Assembly (NCBI RefSeq): GCF_009754945.1
Contig: NZ_WPIN01000006.1
Location: forward strand, 124,001-188,000
Origin: Spirosoma arboris
GTDB taxonomy: Bacteria > Bacteroidota > Bacteroidia > Cytophagales > Spirosomataceae
Direction of reading: 5' to 3'
Length of the DNA: 64,000 nt
The stretch's first letter is position 1. Each line of letters opens with the position of its first letter. Below are positions 10,290-17,883 of the stretch, one piece after another. The position numbers were made by a program, and so were the translations under genes. The notes under the pieces were generated by a model. It did not search any database and was not told where the DNA came from. It was given only the letters and a program-made list of their open reading frames with translations.

Positions 10290-10329
10290 CGTCCTCGCCA
10301 CTTCAGTAAAACGTGAAATGACGAGGACG
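10290..10329. terminator. Hairpin downstream of the outer-membrane barrel gene
   Basis: Arms 10290-10305 and 10314-10329 are complementary over 16 bases with two mismatches around an 8-base loop. It lies between two minus-strand genes. It can act as a terminator or processing stem, but no clean U-tract follows it. Confidence 0.5.
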
Positions 10330-10341
10330 AAAGTAAAGTAT

Positions 10342-10427
10342 GATTTACGAGTTGCGATATATGAATTACGATTTTTGCCGACACAGACCGGAGGAAATCG
10401 TAATTCGTACATCGTAATCCGTAACTA
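10342..10427. repeat. Imperfect 33-bp palindrome reaching a stop codon
   Basis: Arms 10342-10374 and 10395-10427 match at 26 of 33 positions, and most of the differences are transitions. The right arm ends exactly on the TAG stop codon (10425-10427) of the outer-membrane barrel gene. It belongs with the other long spacer palindromes of this window. Confidence 0.7.
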
Positions 10428-11114
10428 TCTTCTGTAGCGGCTGGGGTACTCTTTGCCAACGCCGAAACTATAGCCCAAGGCTAATGTAAACGTTGAGTTT
10501 TGCAATGAGCCACGAGGTCCCCACACGTTATATAAATTGGTTTGTACGTCGCTTAAGCCGAGTGTATAGCGGGCGTCGATCAGAAAGTGTTGCCGATTGC
10601 CCGTTCCCCAGTTGAGCTGAAATCCACCCGTTGCCCCTAAATCCAGGTTGTTGAAATTTTCGCTATTGTCGCCATTAAGAACAGGCCCCGTTCCCTGTAG
10701 ATAATCGCCTTTAATACGTTTCGCATTCATTTTAATGCCTAACGAAGGACCAATAAAAAGATTCGGTCTAAAATTGCCTGATAGCGTCAGGAAATACCGG
10801 GCAACAACTGGAATCTCCAAGTAATTGACCCGCTGAATAAACTTCTTGGTGTTGTCGTTATAGCTCGTGCCGCGTTGTGAGTATAAAAAATCGGCCGAAA
10901 TGCCGAAGTGATTTAGTGAGCTGTACATAATAAAAGCACCAGCAGACACTCCGGGCGTAAATTTCATGTAATCGGCATTACCCCAGTAATTAGACAAATT
11001 TAAGCCGACACGTGGCCCCACACTAAAGCGCTGTTGCGCGGAAAGGCTTGAGAAACAGCCAGAAACGAATACAAATGCAAGAATGATAGAGCGTAGTGAA
11101 TTTGAGCGAAACAT
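10425..11114 (-). CDS. PorT-like outer-membrane beta-barrel protein
   Basis: This 229-residue protein has a signal peptide (about residues 1-27, ending in SLSAQ). The body has alternating amphipathic strands, beginning with FSVGPRVGLNLSNYWGN. This is the usual opening of Bacteroidota outer-membrane beta-barrel (PorT/OMP_b-brl_2) proteins. The protein ends in basic residues (RYRR) rather than an aromatic residue. It lies downstream of the sigma/anti-sigma pair on the same strand, after a 112-base gap. It could be a target or a member of that regulon, but nothing in the sequence proves this. Confidence 0.8.
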   Translation of the reverse strand: MFRSNSLRSIILAFVFVSGCFSSLSAQQRFSVGPRVGLNLSNYWGNADYMKFTPGVSAGAFIMYSSLNHFGISADFLYSQRGTSYNDNTKKFIQRVNYLEIPVVARYFLTLSGNFRPNLFIGPSLGIKMNAKRIKGDYLQGTGPVLNGDNSENFNNLDLGATGGFQLNWGTGNRQHFLIDARYTLGLSDVQTNLYNVWGPRGSLQNSTFTLALGYSFGVGKEYPSRYRR

Positions 11115-11226
11115 GGGAAAATCAATAAGTTGATATGCCCGGTTAACGTCTGAGCTTCGGCAAATGTTTTATATTAGTGAAAGACTTCCATCATTTTATT
11201 CAGAAAAAGCTGCCTGATGAACTGGC

Positions 11227-11661
11227 TCAGGCAGCTCTATAAATAATCGCTTGCTGGTCTATCGAACTGGCAGATTTAGGCTGAAATACAGTCGTTTTTG
11301 ACGGAGTGATTGGCTTCGGTTTGACTGGATATTTAGGGGCAAAGAAAATAAAATAGATGGCCATCGCCAGCATAAACAGAATGGCAGCCGTGGTTGTAGC
11401 GATCCAGAGTGGCCAGAGTCGTTTCCGATTGGCAGATTCATGAATACGCTGGTGTAGCGTATTGCGCAAATCCGCTATTTGCTCGGTCATTGAACCATTG
11501 GCAACATCGCTGGCGGTTTGTTGCATGGCCTCCAGACCCGCCAGTGCATCGGCATAAAATGGATTTTCCAGCAACAATCGCTCGACACGGTGTCGCGCTG
11601 GCCCGCTCAGCCGACCGGACTGATAAGCCCTTAACTCTTCGAATGTCAGTTGGTCGTTCAT
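11227..11661 (-). CDS. Probable membrane anti-sigma factor
   Basis: This 144-residue protein has a cytoplasmic N-terminal half and a single transmembrane helix (about residues 85-109). A short periplasmic tail rich in K, P and S follows. The N-terminus (TFEELRAYQSGRLSG) resembles the start of Bacteroidota anti-sigma proteins, in which a short helical segment precedes the membrane span. No zinc-binding HCC triad is present. It begins five bases after the end of the ECF sigma factor gene, the classic sigma/anti-sigma order. The function is inferred mainly from position. Confidence 0.65.
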   Translation of the reverse strand: MNDQLTFEELRAYQSGRLSGPARHRVERLLLENPFYADALAGLEAMQQTASDVANGSMTEQIADLRNTLHQRIHESANRKRLWPLWIATTTAAILFMLAMAIYFIFFAPKYPVKPKPITPSKTTVFQPKSASSIDQQAIIYRAA

Positions 11662-11666
11662 AAGCC

Positions 11667-12263
11667 TTATTTACTCATACAAATTTTCAAATTTCGCCGA
11701 CCATTTTGCAAATAACTTTTCACCTGTTTTAGGTCATAGCCTGTCAGGTCGGATACTTCGGTGTAACTTTTTCGTTCCAGGTAAAACAAGGTCAGGCAGG
11801 TTTGCTGCTCGACTGGAAGTGTTTTTAGACAGGCTTCCATGCGGCTGAGATCTTCCTCCAGCTCCAGCGTATCCGTTTCGTCACTCCGCAACCTTAGTAA
11901 GGGTTCATCTTCTACTTCACCTGTGGCATTGGTCACTAACTCTGTTTTGGGATGAGCCTGATTCTTACGTAGTTGCATCAGGCAGTAATTGCGGGCCACG
12001 CTATGTAGCCAGGGGCCAAACTGTTGCACTTCGTGGCGACGCAGGTCATTTACTAGCTGCTCAAACAGGTTCATGACGGCATCTTTAGCCTCATCTTCAT
12101 CGCGCAGGTAATTGTAACAAACCGCATAAATCAGTTCCATATGCTGTTCATAGAGTTCTCCCAGAATGGCCAGATCGCCCGTGGAGCGATAAGCTGCCAC
12201 ATAGTCGGCAGCATCGCTGCGATGGCGGTCGGGCTTGGTCTTACGAAACAGTTTCAGAAACAT
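11667..12263 (-). CDS. ECF-type RNA polymerase sigma factor
   Basis: This 198-residue protein has sigma region 2 (YNYLRDEDEAKDAVMNLFEQL, about 50-70). It also has region 4 with a helix-turn-helix (about residues 147-195, including QQTCLTLFYLERKSYTEVSD). The linker between them is acidic. It heads a two-gene unit with the membrane anti-sigma protein, which would release it on an envelope signal. The divergent neighbour is a small exported protein at 12464, which could be a target. Confidence 0.9.
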   Translation of the reverse strand: MFLKLFRKTKPDRHRSDAADYVAAYRSTGDLAILGELYEQHMELIYAVCYNYLRDEDEAKDAVMNLFEQLVNDLRRHEVQQFGPWLHSVARNYCLMQLRKNQAHPKTELVTNATGEVEDEPLLRLRSDETDTLELEEDLSRMEACLKTLPVEQQTCLTLFYLERKSYTEVSDLTGYDLKQVKSYLQNGRRNLKICMSK

Positions 12264-12330
12264 AGGTTGGTGGCTGCTTAGTCAACAGATGCAGAAACCG
12301 ATAAAATTCCACACGACTTGATTCCCTATT

Positions 12331-12404
12331 TTTCGACAGGATTACCAAGATAAGATAGAACTTCTGTGCTAAAATCCTGTCTTATCCTGTTAATCCTGTC
12401 GAAA
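12331..12404. repeat. 25-bp palindrome between divergent genes
   Basis: Arms 12331-12355 and 12380-12404 match with two mismatches. The outer end TTTCGACAGGATT is identical to that of the palindrome at 30936-31025. It lies between two gene starts, so it is not a terminator for either neighbour. Confidence 0.75.
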
Positions 12405-12463
12405 ACAATCGTAACCGAATCCTGCTCAGGATCGTTACATAAGGATATAAACTCAACGATAGT

Positions 12464-12745
12464 ATGAAACGGATCTTTTTGTTCACTAGTCTACTGGGCG
12501 GCCTCATTTGTATGAGTACAGTTGCCCAAAGCGCTCAGTCCCCGGACATTCAGCAATCAACGTCAACGACAGATACACGCCAGCCTACTCCATCTCAGCC
12601 TAAACTAAAGAAAAATAGCAAGAGTGGAAACCCGAAGATGCAATCTACGACAGACACAATCGTGCCTAAAAATCGTAAGCAACGGCGACTGGCGCCCGAT
12701 TCATTACGTCGGGGAGGAGCTACCCGCGTTGATACCGTTCGATAG
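12464..12745 (+). CDS. Small exported basic protein of unknown function
   Basis: I do not recognise this 93-residue protein. It has a signal peptide (about 1-22, ending in TVAQS). The mature part is a low-complexity, Ser/Thr/Pro/Lys-rich chain with a strongly basic end (KNRKQRR, then RRGGATR). It lacks cysteine and any hydrophobic core, so it is probably disordered in the periplasm. It is divergent from the ECF sigma gene and ends before a strong hairpin at 12751. Confidence 0.6.
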   Translation: MKRIFLFTSLLGGLICMSTVAQSAQSPDIQQSTSTTDTRQPTPSQPKLKKNSKSGNPKMQSTTDTIVPKNRKQRRLAPDSLRRGGATRVDTVR

Positions 12746-12750
12746 AATCT

Positions 12751-12780
12751 GTGGCGTCGGTTACTTATAACCGACGCCAC
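12751..12780. terminator. Bidirectional hairpin between convergent genes
   Basis: A perfect 12-bp GC-rich stem (12751-12762 with 12769-12780) has a 6-base loop. It sits between the ends of the + gene at 12464 and the - gene at 12793. An A7 run on its right side follows the stem on the + strand. Its position between convergent genes makes a shared terminator role likely. Confidence 0.7.
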
Positions 12781-12792
12781 AAAAAAACTGAC

Positions 12793-13983
12793 CTATTTTT
12801 TCTTCTGACGTTCCGCCTTTCGTTCTTCCCGTTTTTCCTTCCGTTCGGCTTTTCGCTCGGCTCGCTTTTCTTTTCGTTCGGTTTTCTTCTCGGCTCGTTT
12901 GGCTTTGTAATCGTCTTTAAGGCCTTTGAATGCGTCTTTTACGGTAATATTATTATCAAACTCTCCGCGAAAAGCCTGAATATATGCGTTGCGCAGAATA
13001 CCGAAAATAGTTGGCCAGACAGCCGTTTCAATATTATCGACGGTGCCGTTTAACGGAATACGGGTAGCAACTTGATCGTGTTTCTGGTTTTTAAGGACAT
13101 CTGTACCAACCTGTGCAATAAGTTCTGTAAAAAAGCGACCTACTGATCGATTGTCATGCTCGTTCAATTTGAAGATCTGCATGCCCTTGGTAAGAGGTTT
13201 GATATAGCCATTGAGCTTTTTGTCCACCATGGCCATCTCACTATACACACTTACAGTGCCTTGGTTGAAGTCGAGATTGGCGTATTGACGGGCAAGTGTA
13301 TTAAGCTTGACTAGCTGGAGGTCACTGAATCGAAGGTTGTAATCAAAATCTGGAACAACCTTCAGCAAATTCATATTGGCCGAAAAGTTCATGGTGCCGC
13401 CATAACCTAATACGTCGCCAGAGGCTGTCACCGGCGAAGGCAGTAACTTATTCTTATCTTCAACGTTACGAATATTTCGAATTTCCCCCTGAAATCGCTG
13501 CATCGATAAGTCAGCGCGGGGTTGGGTGACCAGACTGGTCAGGTTTACTTTACCGTTTACAACCGCAAACCGGTTAATGTTAATGGGCAATAATTTTTTC
13601 AGGTAAGCTGTCCAATCGACTTCGGCGCCGGTTTGGTTGCTGGCTTCATTTTTACTAAACGCGAAGTTGATTTCAGGCTCGTAACACTCGACTTCACTAA
13701 CTAATTTGCCTTTTAGTAATGACTTCCACTCAACTGAAAGATCAGTTTTGGGAATAAACAGAAATGGCTCTTTAATCTTGCCGTTAACTTTTCGAATGCG
13801 AAGATTATCGAGCTGGTAAGCACCCCGAATGAGTTGAATATCAATATCTTCGACATGTCCAGTATAGCCGCTCATGTCGGCCAGTGTCTTATTGACATAT
13901 CGAAGCACGAAATACGGCAATAGTAAACGGGCAATAACCAATAGAATGATTACTGCGATCAGAATTTTGGTCGTGCGTTTCAA
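12793..13983 (-). CDS. AsmA-like/DUF748 protein with a charged K/R/E tail
   Basis: This 396-residue protein has one N-terminal membrane helix (about 6-25). It then has a beta-rich periplasmic domain like DUF748/AsmA proteins, with the sequence features DLSVEWKSL and VDWTAYLKKLLP. The last ~40 residues are almost entirely Lys, Arg, Glu and Ala in an alternating pattern (RAEKKTERKEKRAERK). This tail predicts a long single alpha-helix that could bind a membrane surface or nucleic acid. Function is unknown; envelope maintenance is a family-level guess. The larger protein at 2522-6400 is of the same type. Confidence 0.65.
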   Translation of the reverse strand: MKRTTKILIAVIILLVIARLLLPYFVLRYVNKTLADMSGYTGHVEDIDIQLIRGAYQLDNLRIRKVNGKIKEPFLFIPKTDLSVEWKSLLKGKLVSEVECYEPEINFAFSKNEASNQTGAEVDWTAYLKKLLPININRFAVVNGKVNLTSLVTQPRADLSMQRFQGEIRNIRNVEDKNKLLPSPVTASGDVLGYGGTMNFSANMNLLKVVPDFDYNLRFSDLQLVKLNTLARQYANLDFNQGTVSVYSEMAMVDKKLNGYIKPLTKGMQIFKLNEHDNRSVGRFFTELIAQVGTDVLKNQKHDQVATRIPLNGTVDNIETAVWPTIFGILRNAYIQAFRGEFDNNITVKDAFKGLKDDYKAKRAEKKTERKEKRAERKAERKEKREERKAERQKKK

Positions 13984-14040
13984 AACGTTGAGTGGTTGGT
14001 GGTAACGTTCTGATAAACACGCAAGTTGGGAAATGGTTAA

Positions 14041-14126
14041 TTAGTGGAGTAAGTGAAAGTGGGTGGAGTAAGTGTAGTTAGCGAAACTAGTACACTTACT
14101 CCACCCACTTTCACTTACTCCACTAA
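14041..14126. repeat. Perfect 36-bp palindrome, loop type GTYAGCGAAACTAG
   Basis: Arms 14041-14076 and 14091-14126 are exactly complementary. They are built from short words such as GGAGTAAGTG and GAAAGTGGGT. The 14-base loop (14077-14090, GTTAGCGAAACTAG) differs by one base from the loop of the palindrome at 16344-16461. It separates two minus-strand genes. Confidence 0.9.
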
Positions 14127-14131
14127 GTTAA

Positions 14132-14908
14132 CTACCGGCTTGGCGAAAATTTCCGACCGTCGAGGGTGGTGTATTTGAAGTCGGTAGAACCTTCAAAGCG
14201 AACTTCGTCGAAATTAGTGCCCCGTGGAAGGTGCGTGTATTTGAAGTCGGCATTGCCTGAGAAGCGAGCCTTCTGAAAATTAGTTACTTCATCAAATTTG
14301 GTGTATTTGAAATCGGCAGACCGCTCAAACGTTGCTTTCTCGAAGGAAGACGACTCATCGAACTTGGTGTATTTAAAATCGGCATAACCTCGGAAAGTTG
14401 AATTGCTGAAATCAGCCGCATTGCGGAATTTGGTATACTTGAAGAGGGCCTCCTCACCGAATCTATTGTTGGTAAAAATAGCCCGCTGACTGAATAATGA
14501 ATATTTGAAGGTGGCATCGTCTTCAAACTTGCAGCCGTCAATAGTTACAGCTTCTGTAAAATCGGCGTTGTAAACGATATTGTTCGTATTGAAAAGCCGT
14601 TTGCCATCCTGATCGTCGGTGTGATAAGCCAGAAACTTCCCTTTGAATGTGCAGTTTTTGAATGTCAGTGGCACTTCAACTACGCTTAAGTATTCGCGAG
14701 AGTCGCCTTTCCAACTGCCTTCCCGTACTTCTTTCCGGTTCGCCAGGTTGGTTAGGTCTAGTTCACCCGTAATGGTTACGTTCTGGTACGAAACGGCTTC
14801 TTTACGATTGATTTTAGCTATAATGTCTTTCGCATCAATGGTTGATTGAGCTAGCGTAGGTGCCAGCGCAACAAGGGCGAGCAGGAGGGAGGTAACGAAG
14901 GTTTTCAT
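14132..14908 (-). CDS. Exported pentapeptide-repeat protein with 22-residue register
   Basis: This 258-residue protein has a signal peptide starting at ATG 14908 (MKTFVTSLLLALVALAPTLAQ without its last residue is the hydrophobic core). An in-frame extension to 15076 lies in palindromic DNA and is rejected. AGGA precedes ATG 14908. The C-terminal half consists of pentapeptide-like A(D/N)FxxxxF repeats in a strict 22-residue unit (ADFKYTKFDE...). At DNA level the unit recurs every 66 bases from about 14169 to 14505. Such repeats fold as a right-handed quadrilateral beta-helix. The export signal places it in the periplasm, unlike gyrase-protecting pentapeptide proteins. Its role is unknown. Confidence 0.8.
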   Translation of the reverse strand: MKTFVTSLLLALVALAPTLAQSTIDAKDIIAKINRKEAVSYQNVTITGELDLTNLANRKEVREGSWKGDSREYLSVVEVPLTFKNCTFKGKFLAYHTDDQDGKRLFNTNNIVYNADFTEAVTIDGCKFEDDATFKYSLFSQRAIFTNNRFGEEALFKYTKFRNAADFSNSTFRGYADFKYTKFDESSSFEKATFERSADFKYTKFDEVTNFQKARFSGNADFKYTHLPRGTNFDEVRFEGSTDFKYTTLDGRKFSPSR

Positions 14909-14986
14909 GTGTCCTTTCTGAATTTGTGTTTGACTTTTGACTAAAGATGTAAACCAAACCCAAAAGGTTGCGTGGAGGAAAAGATT

Positions 14987-15085
14987 AGTTGTAAGTTGGT
15001 AAGTAGCAAGGGAGTAAGTGGATGACGCCTGTATATTACTTTTTGCGCCAGCACTTACTCCCTTGCTACTTACCAACTTACAACT
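14987..15085. repeat. Perfect 34-bp palindrome
   Basis: Arms 14987-15020 and 15052-15085 are perfectly complementary and enclose 31 bases. The arms contain the words GTAAGTTGGTAAGTAGC and GGGAGTAAGTG, similar in style to the neighbours at 14041 and 16344. It ends four bases before the stop codon of the gene at 15089. Confidence 0.9.
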
Positions 15086-15088
15086 CCC

Positions 15089-15436
15089 TTAATCAAGCCA
15101 CATCACTTTGTCGTAAGCCTGTTCATAATCCATTTCTTTGAGCGGAATCAGGCTTGCAAAATGACCTGTCTCGTCGGTCTGAATAGCGTTCCAGCAACCC
15201 GATGCGTTTCGTAACAACAGCCGGTAGCCGTAAAGCGGGTGTAATGTATCGCCATCCGTGCGATGGTCCCAACCCGTTTGTAATTCGATGGCGAAGGCAA
15301 TTCGATCCATTACCTCACTCATTTGCTCGGCAAGACTATCTATGCTGTCCAGTTCCTCAATCCAAAGCACCAGTCCGTCGGTGCCCCAGTTGAAATTGAG
15401 TTGAGTAGGCGTGAGAGTTATTATGGAAGCGTTCAT
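15089..15436 (-). CDS. Small acidic protein of unknown function
   Basis: I do not recognise this 115-residue soluble protein. It has no signal peptide, is acidic, and has several Trp residues (for example LVLWIEELDS and GCWNAIQTDE). It sits downstream of the RecE-like nuclease on the same strand, separated by a short palindrome. It might belong to the same phage-like module (15089-17780), but the only evidence is position. Confidence 0.6.
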   Translation of the reverse strand: MNASIITLTPTQLNFNWGTDGLVLWIEELDSIDSLAEQMSEVMDRIAFAIELQTGWDHRTDGDTLHPLYGYRLLLRNASGCWNAIQTDETGHFASLIPLKEMDYEQAYDKVMWLD

Positions 15437-15452
15437 GATTCTTATGTTTCAG

Positions 15453-15509
15453 GTTTCAGGTTCAAGGTTCCATGTTAAGTACTGAAACATGAAACCTTGA
15501 ACCTGAAAC
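15453..15509. repeat. 24-bp palindrome
   Basis: Arms 15453-15476 and 15486-15509 are complementary with one mismatch around a 9-base loop. The arms are made of repeated GTTTCAGGTT-like words. It separates the stop codon of the nuclease gene (15513) from the start of the gene at 15436. Confidence 0.85.
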
Positions 15510-15512
15510 AGA

Positions 15513-16310
15513 TTACGCACTCATACTCCATGCAGAAGGTACAAGCTCTGGTTGTGCTTGTTCTTCCTGCCATTTACGAAGCCAGAAACGGTACTTCTTT
15601 CGACCGTAGTCGAGGAAGCCCGGAATGGACGTAGCATCGACAGCGAAGAGTTTATAGGGTTTCTGTTTCATGACGCCAACAAACACGAACCGAAACTGGC
15701 GGGTCGTGTCCCATTCACCGTTGTCGGCATGACGCAGATTGTCTACATAAAAAGCGGCCTGTCGATCGTAATCATAGGTATAACATGATTCCAGAAATTG
15801 CGCCTGCGTCCGGGCTGAGGTCGTTTTTAAGTCGATAATCAGCGCGTTCCGACGTTTGGGACTGGTGTATACCATATCTAAGCGTGCTTTGCAGGCTATA
15901 CCCGTCGTGGGTTCCGTTGACAGCACAATACGCTCCCGCTCCGACTGACGCAGATACCGGCGACAAAAGGCGTCCTGCCGAATGGGTTTCATTAGTGCCT
16001 GTAGCTGCTTCGCCTGAGCAGGTGCCAGTCCATTCTCCGCGACTCGATTCGATGAGTCGATCATATCGGGAAGGAACTGCGATAGCACGGTGCCGACAGT
16101 TTCAGGTTCAAGCAAATGTTGGTGAAACGCCCGGCCAAATACCTTCGTCTTTTCGGCTATAAATCGTGTCGATGGTGCCGACCAGTAGCCCAGATGCTCT
16201 TCTTTCAGGCGCGTTAAGTCAGAATTCGACACGCGCGGCAGTGCCCGGTAAAAATCGCCGGATGTAATGAGTGGCTGAACTGGTTGTATCGGAATAAGGG
16301 AAGTCATCAT
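15513..16310 (-). CDS. RecE/exonuclease VIII-like PD-(D/E)XK nuclease (DUF3799 type)
   Basis: This protein of about 265 residues has the PDDEXK exonuclease core: GRAFHQHLLEPE near the N-terminus, an Asp in CKARLDMVY, the D-x-K signature in ALIIDLKTTSA, and a QAAFY helix. It matches the RecE-like family that resects double-strand ends in phage-type recombination. The open frame extends to 16436, but that part is the 52-bp palindrome. ATG codons at 16343, 16310 or 16307 are the real choices; I prefer 16310/16307. It lies with an unknown gene and a divergent repressor. No RecT or SSB annealing partner is recognisable. Confidence 0.75.
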   Translation of the reverse strand: MMTSLIPIQPVQPLITSGDFYRALPRVSNSDLTRLKEEHLGYWSAPSTRFIAEKTKVFGRAFHQHLLEPETVGTVLSQFLPDMIDSSNRVAENGLAPAQAKQLQALMKPIRQDAFCRRYLRQSERERIVLSTEPTTGIACKARLDMVYTSPKRRNALIIDLKTTSARTQAQFLESCYTYDYDRQAAFYVDNLRHADNGEWDTTRQFRFVFVGVMKQKPYKLFAVDATSIPGFLDYGRKKYRFWLRKWQEEQAQPELVPSAWSMSA

Positions 16311-16343
16311 AAAATGAGTGTAATTAGTGCCGTATGTGAACAT

Positions 16344-16461
16344 AGTGGAGTGGGTGAAGTAGGCGAAAGTGAGTGGAATAAGTGGAGTGGGTGTAGTCAG
16401 CGAAACTAGTACACCTACTCCACTTATTCCACTCACTTTCGCCTACTTCACCCACTCCACT
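16344..16461. repeat. 52-bp palindrome, loop type GTYAGCGAAACTAG
   Basis: Arms 16344-16395 and 16410-16461 are complementary over 52 bases with a single mismatch. The 14-base loop at 16396-16409 (GTCAGCGAAACTAG) is nearly identical to the loop at 14077-14090. It fills the spacer between the nuclease start and the stop of the gene at 16465. Confidence 0.9.
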
Positions 16462-16464
16462 TAA

Positions 16465-17118
16465 TTAACCCGCCGATAACAATTCCGGCTCATCGGCCAG
16501 ATTGACGAAGGGGTTGTAGTAGTTCATCGCTGTTTTGATGTTAGCGATATCGGTAAGCGTTTCCTGCCGGAAGATTTTTACCTCTTGAGCAAACTGTTTC
16601 AGTTCAGCTGTTTTTTGCACATCGCCAATCTTGTAAGAGAACGTAGCAATGTAATACACACCTTTAGGTTGCACTTTGGTGTATTCTTTCTTTTCGGCAA
16701 CGGCCGTGATAACCACATCGGCCAGAGTCAGGTCATCGTAGTAGAGCGGTTCAATCAGACGGAAAATATTATCGACAGAATACCCATGAAATAGCAGCGC
16801 CGACACACAGTTTTTGTCGTCGATAAAGAAAATTTCTGCCCAGTTTTTGGTGCCCATATTCAGGATATTATCCGTAAAAATTCGCCAGGCTATGGGTTGG
16901 AAGGTCAGTGTACGGCCCAGTTTCTCGGTGCCGTTAATATTGAACACACCTTCTTTGGCGTCGAATCGATACTGGCGAGGGTGTCCTTCGAGGTATTTAT
17001 AGCGTCGTACAACACTATTATTAACCACTTCGGCGGTCAACTCATGAATTTTTTGATCCAGTTTCGGAGCGCTATCGCTTTGATTTGTCTCGATTTGGCT
17101 TTTGTTTTGTGTGTTCAT
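16465..17118 (-). CDS. Unknown protein upstream of the RecE-like nuclease
   Basis: I do not recognise this 217-residue soluble protein. It begins with a polar N-terminus (MNTQNKSQIETNQSDS) and has a mixed alpha/beta body with no cysteine cluster. The segment NWAEIFFIDDKNCVSALLFHGYSV is notable. The frame also opens at a TTG (17142), but ATG 17118 is the better start. It precedes the RecE-like nuclease on the same strand and is divergent from a phage-type repressor. That position would suit a recombination partner (single-strand annealing or binding), but no sequence motif supports this. Confidence 0.6.
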   Translation of the reverse strand: MNTQNKSQIETNQSDSAPKLDQKIHELTAEVVNNSVVRRYKYLEGHPRQYRFDAKEGVFNINGTEKLGRTLTFQPIAWRIFTDNILNMGTKNWAEIFFIDDKNCVSALLFHGYSVDNIFRLIEPLYYDDLTLADVVITAVAEKKEYTKVQPKGVYYIATFSYKIGDVQKTAELKQFAQEVKIFRQETLTDIANIKTAMNYYNPFVNLADEPELLSAG

Positions 17119-17390
17119 TAGTATTTGTTGTTTACTGTTCAAGCAGGGGACCCGTTTTGCGGTCCCTTTTGCCTTTTTAGGGGCTCTGTTTACAGGTTTA
17201 AATATACATACTTTTGTGTAATAAGCAAAGCCATTCTAAAAGAAAATTGCCGTTTATTTACAGGGTAATGTGTAATTTTTAAGGGTTAGGATTGAGACGG
17301 TCGTATTGAGAGTAGCTGATATACCAACACGCACGCGATAGCCATTCTTACTCCTAACTTCTCGATCTTAATTCCTCACTCCTAAAAAAA
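17119..17390. promoter_or_regulatory. Divergent regulatory region of the phage-like module
   Basis: This gap separates the repressor (17391, +) from the unknown gene (17118, -). It contains a short hairpin at about 17147-17170 (GGGACC ... GGTCCC) and an isolated TACTTTTG (17209-17216), which fits the Bacteroidota -7 consensus TAnnTTTG. No convincing operator palindrome was found, so repressor binding here is inferred only from layout. Confidence 0.35.
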
Positions 17391-17780
17391 ATGATACACC
17401 TGCGCCTTCAACAATTAATTGATTCGCTAAATATTAGTGTGCTCGAATTTTCCCGGCAGTTGGGTGAGAATCGGGGCGAAAAAATATATCACATTTTGCA
17501 CGGCCGGTTGAAGCCGCGCTATGACACACTCGAGAAAATATTAGTGGCGTATCCGCAGGTTAATGGTGACTGGTTATTGAGTGGTGAAGGCCTCATGTTT
17601 AAGACACTTAATTCACCTTCGGCGGCTATCACAACCGAAGAGCGACTACGAAATGTTGAGTTCCTACTTTTTCAACTCAACGAGCGGGTTGCCTTACTCC
17701 AACAAACGAATGACCAATTGCTGGAGGAGTTGAAAATGCGTGGAGCAGGGAGCACGGAGCACGGTAGTCCACAAAATTAA
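17391..17780 (+). CDS. XRE-like repressor with C-terminal coiled coil
   Basis: This 129-residue protein has an N-terminal helix-turn-helix: LQQLIDSLNISVLEFSRQLG (about 6-25), followed by KIYHILHGRLKPRYDTLEKIL. A WLLSGEG motif is typical of Bacteroidota phage-type regulators. Residues 85-117 are a leucine-rich coiled coil for dimerisation. The last residues (RGAGSTEHGSPQN) are encoded by the left arm of a palindrome (17738-17764). The natural C-terminus has therefore probably been replaced or extended. It is divergent from the recombination-like genes it may control. Confidence 0.75.
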   Translation: MIHLRLQQLIDSLNISVLEFSRQLGENRGEKIYHILHGRLKPRYDTLEKILVAYPQVNGDWLLSGEGLMFKTLNSPSAAITTEERLRNVEFLLFQLNERVALLQQTNDQLLEELKMRGAGSTEHGSPQN

Positions 17781-17822
17781 GCTTCAGTCAGTCTTCCCTG
17801 CACCGCGCACCCTGCTCCACGC
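17738..17822. repeat. Palindrome overlapping the repressor 3' end
   Basis: Arms 17738-17764 and 17796-17822 match in about 22 of 27 positions, with 13 perfect bases at the outer ends. The left arm lies inside the repressor gene and the right arm lies in the spacer before the gene at 17884. Confidence 0.8.
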
Positions 17823-17883
17823 TATCCACGCAAAAAAACAACCCATTGCCATTTCTGGTTATAGTAAAAAAACACTTAACGTT

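Noticed and set aside
10244..10459. N-terminal extension of the GH3 fusion protein
   Set aside because: The signal peptide starts at ATG 10243, and the extension lies in palindromic spacer.
14909..15076. N-terminal extension of the pentapeptide protein
   Set aside because: It is encoded by palindrome DNA. The signal peptide and AGGA support ATG 14908.
14041..16461. CRISPR-like reading of repeated GGAGTAAGTG words
   Set aside because: There are no regularly spaced identical repeats with unique spacers; the words are arms of palindromes.
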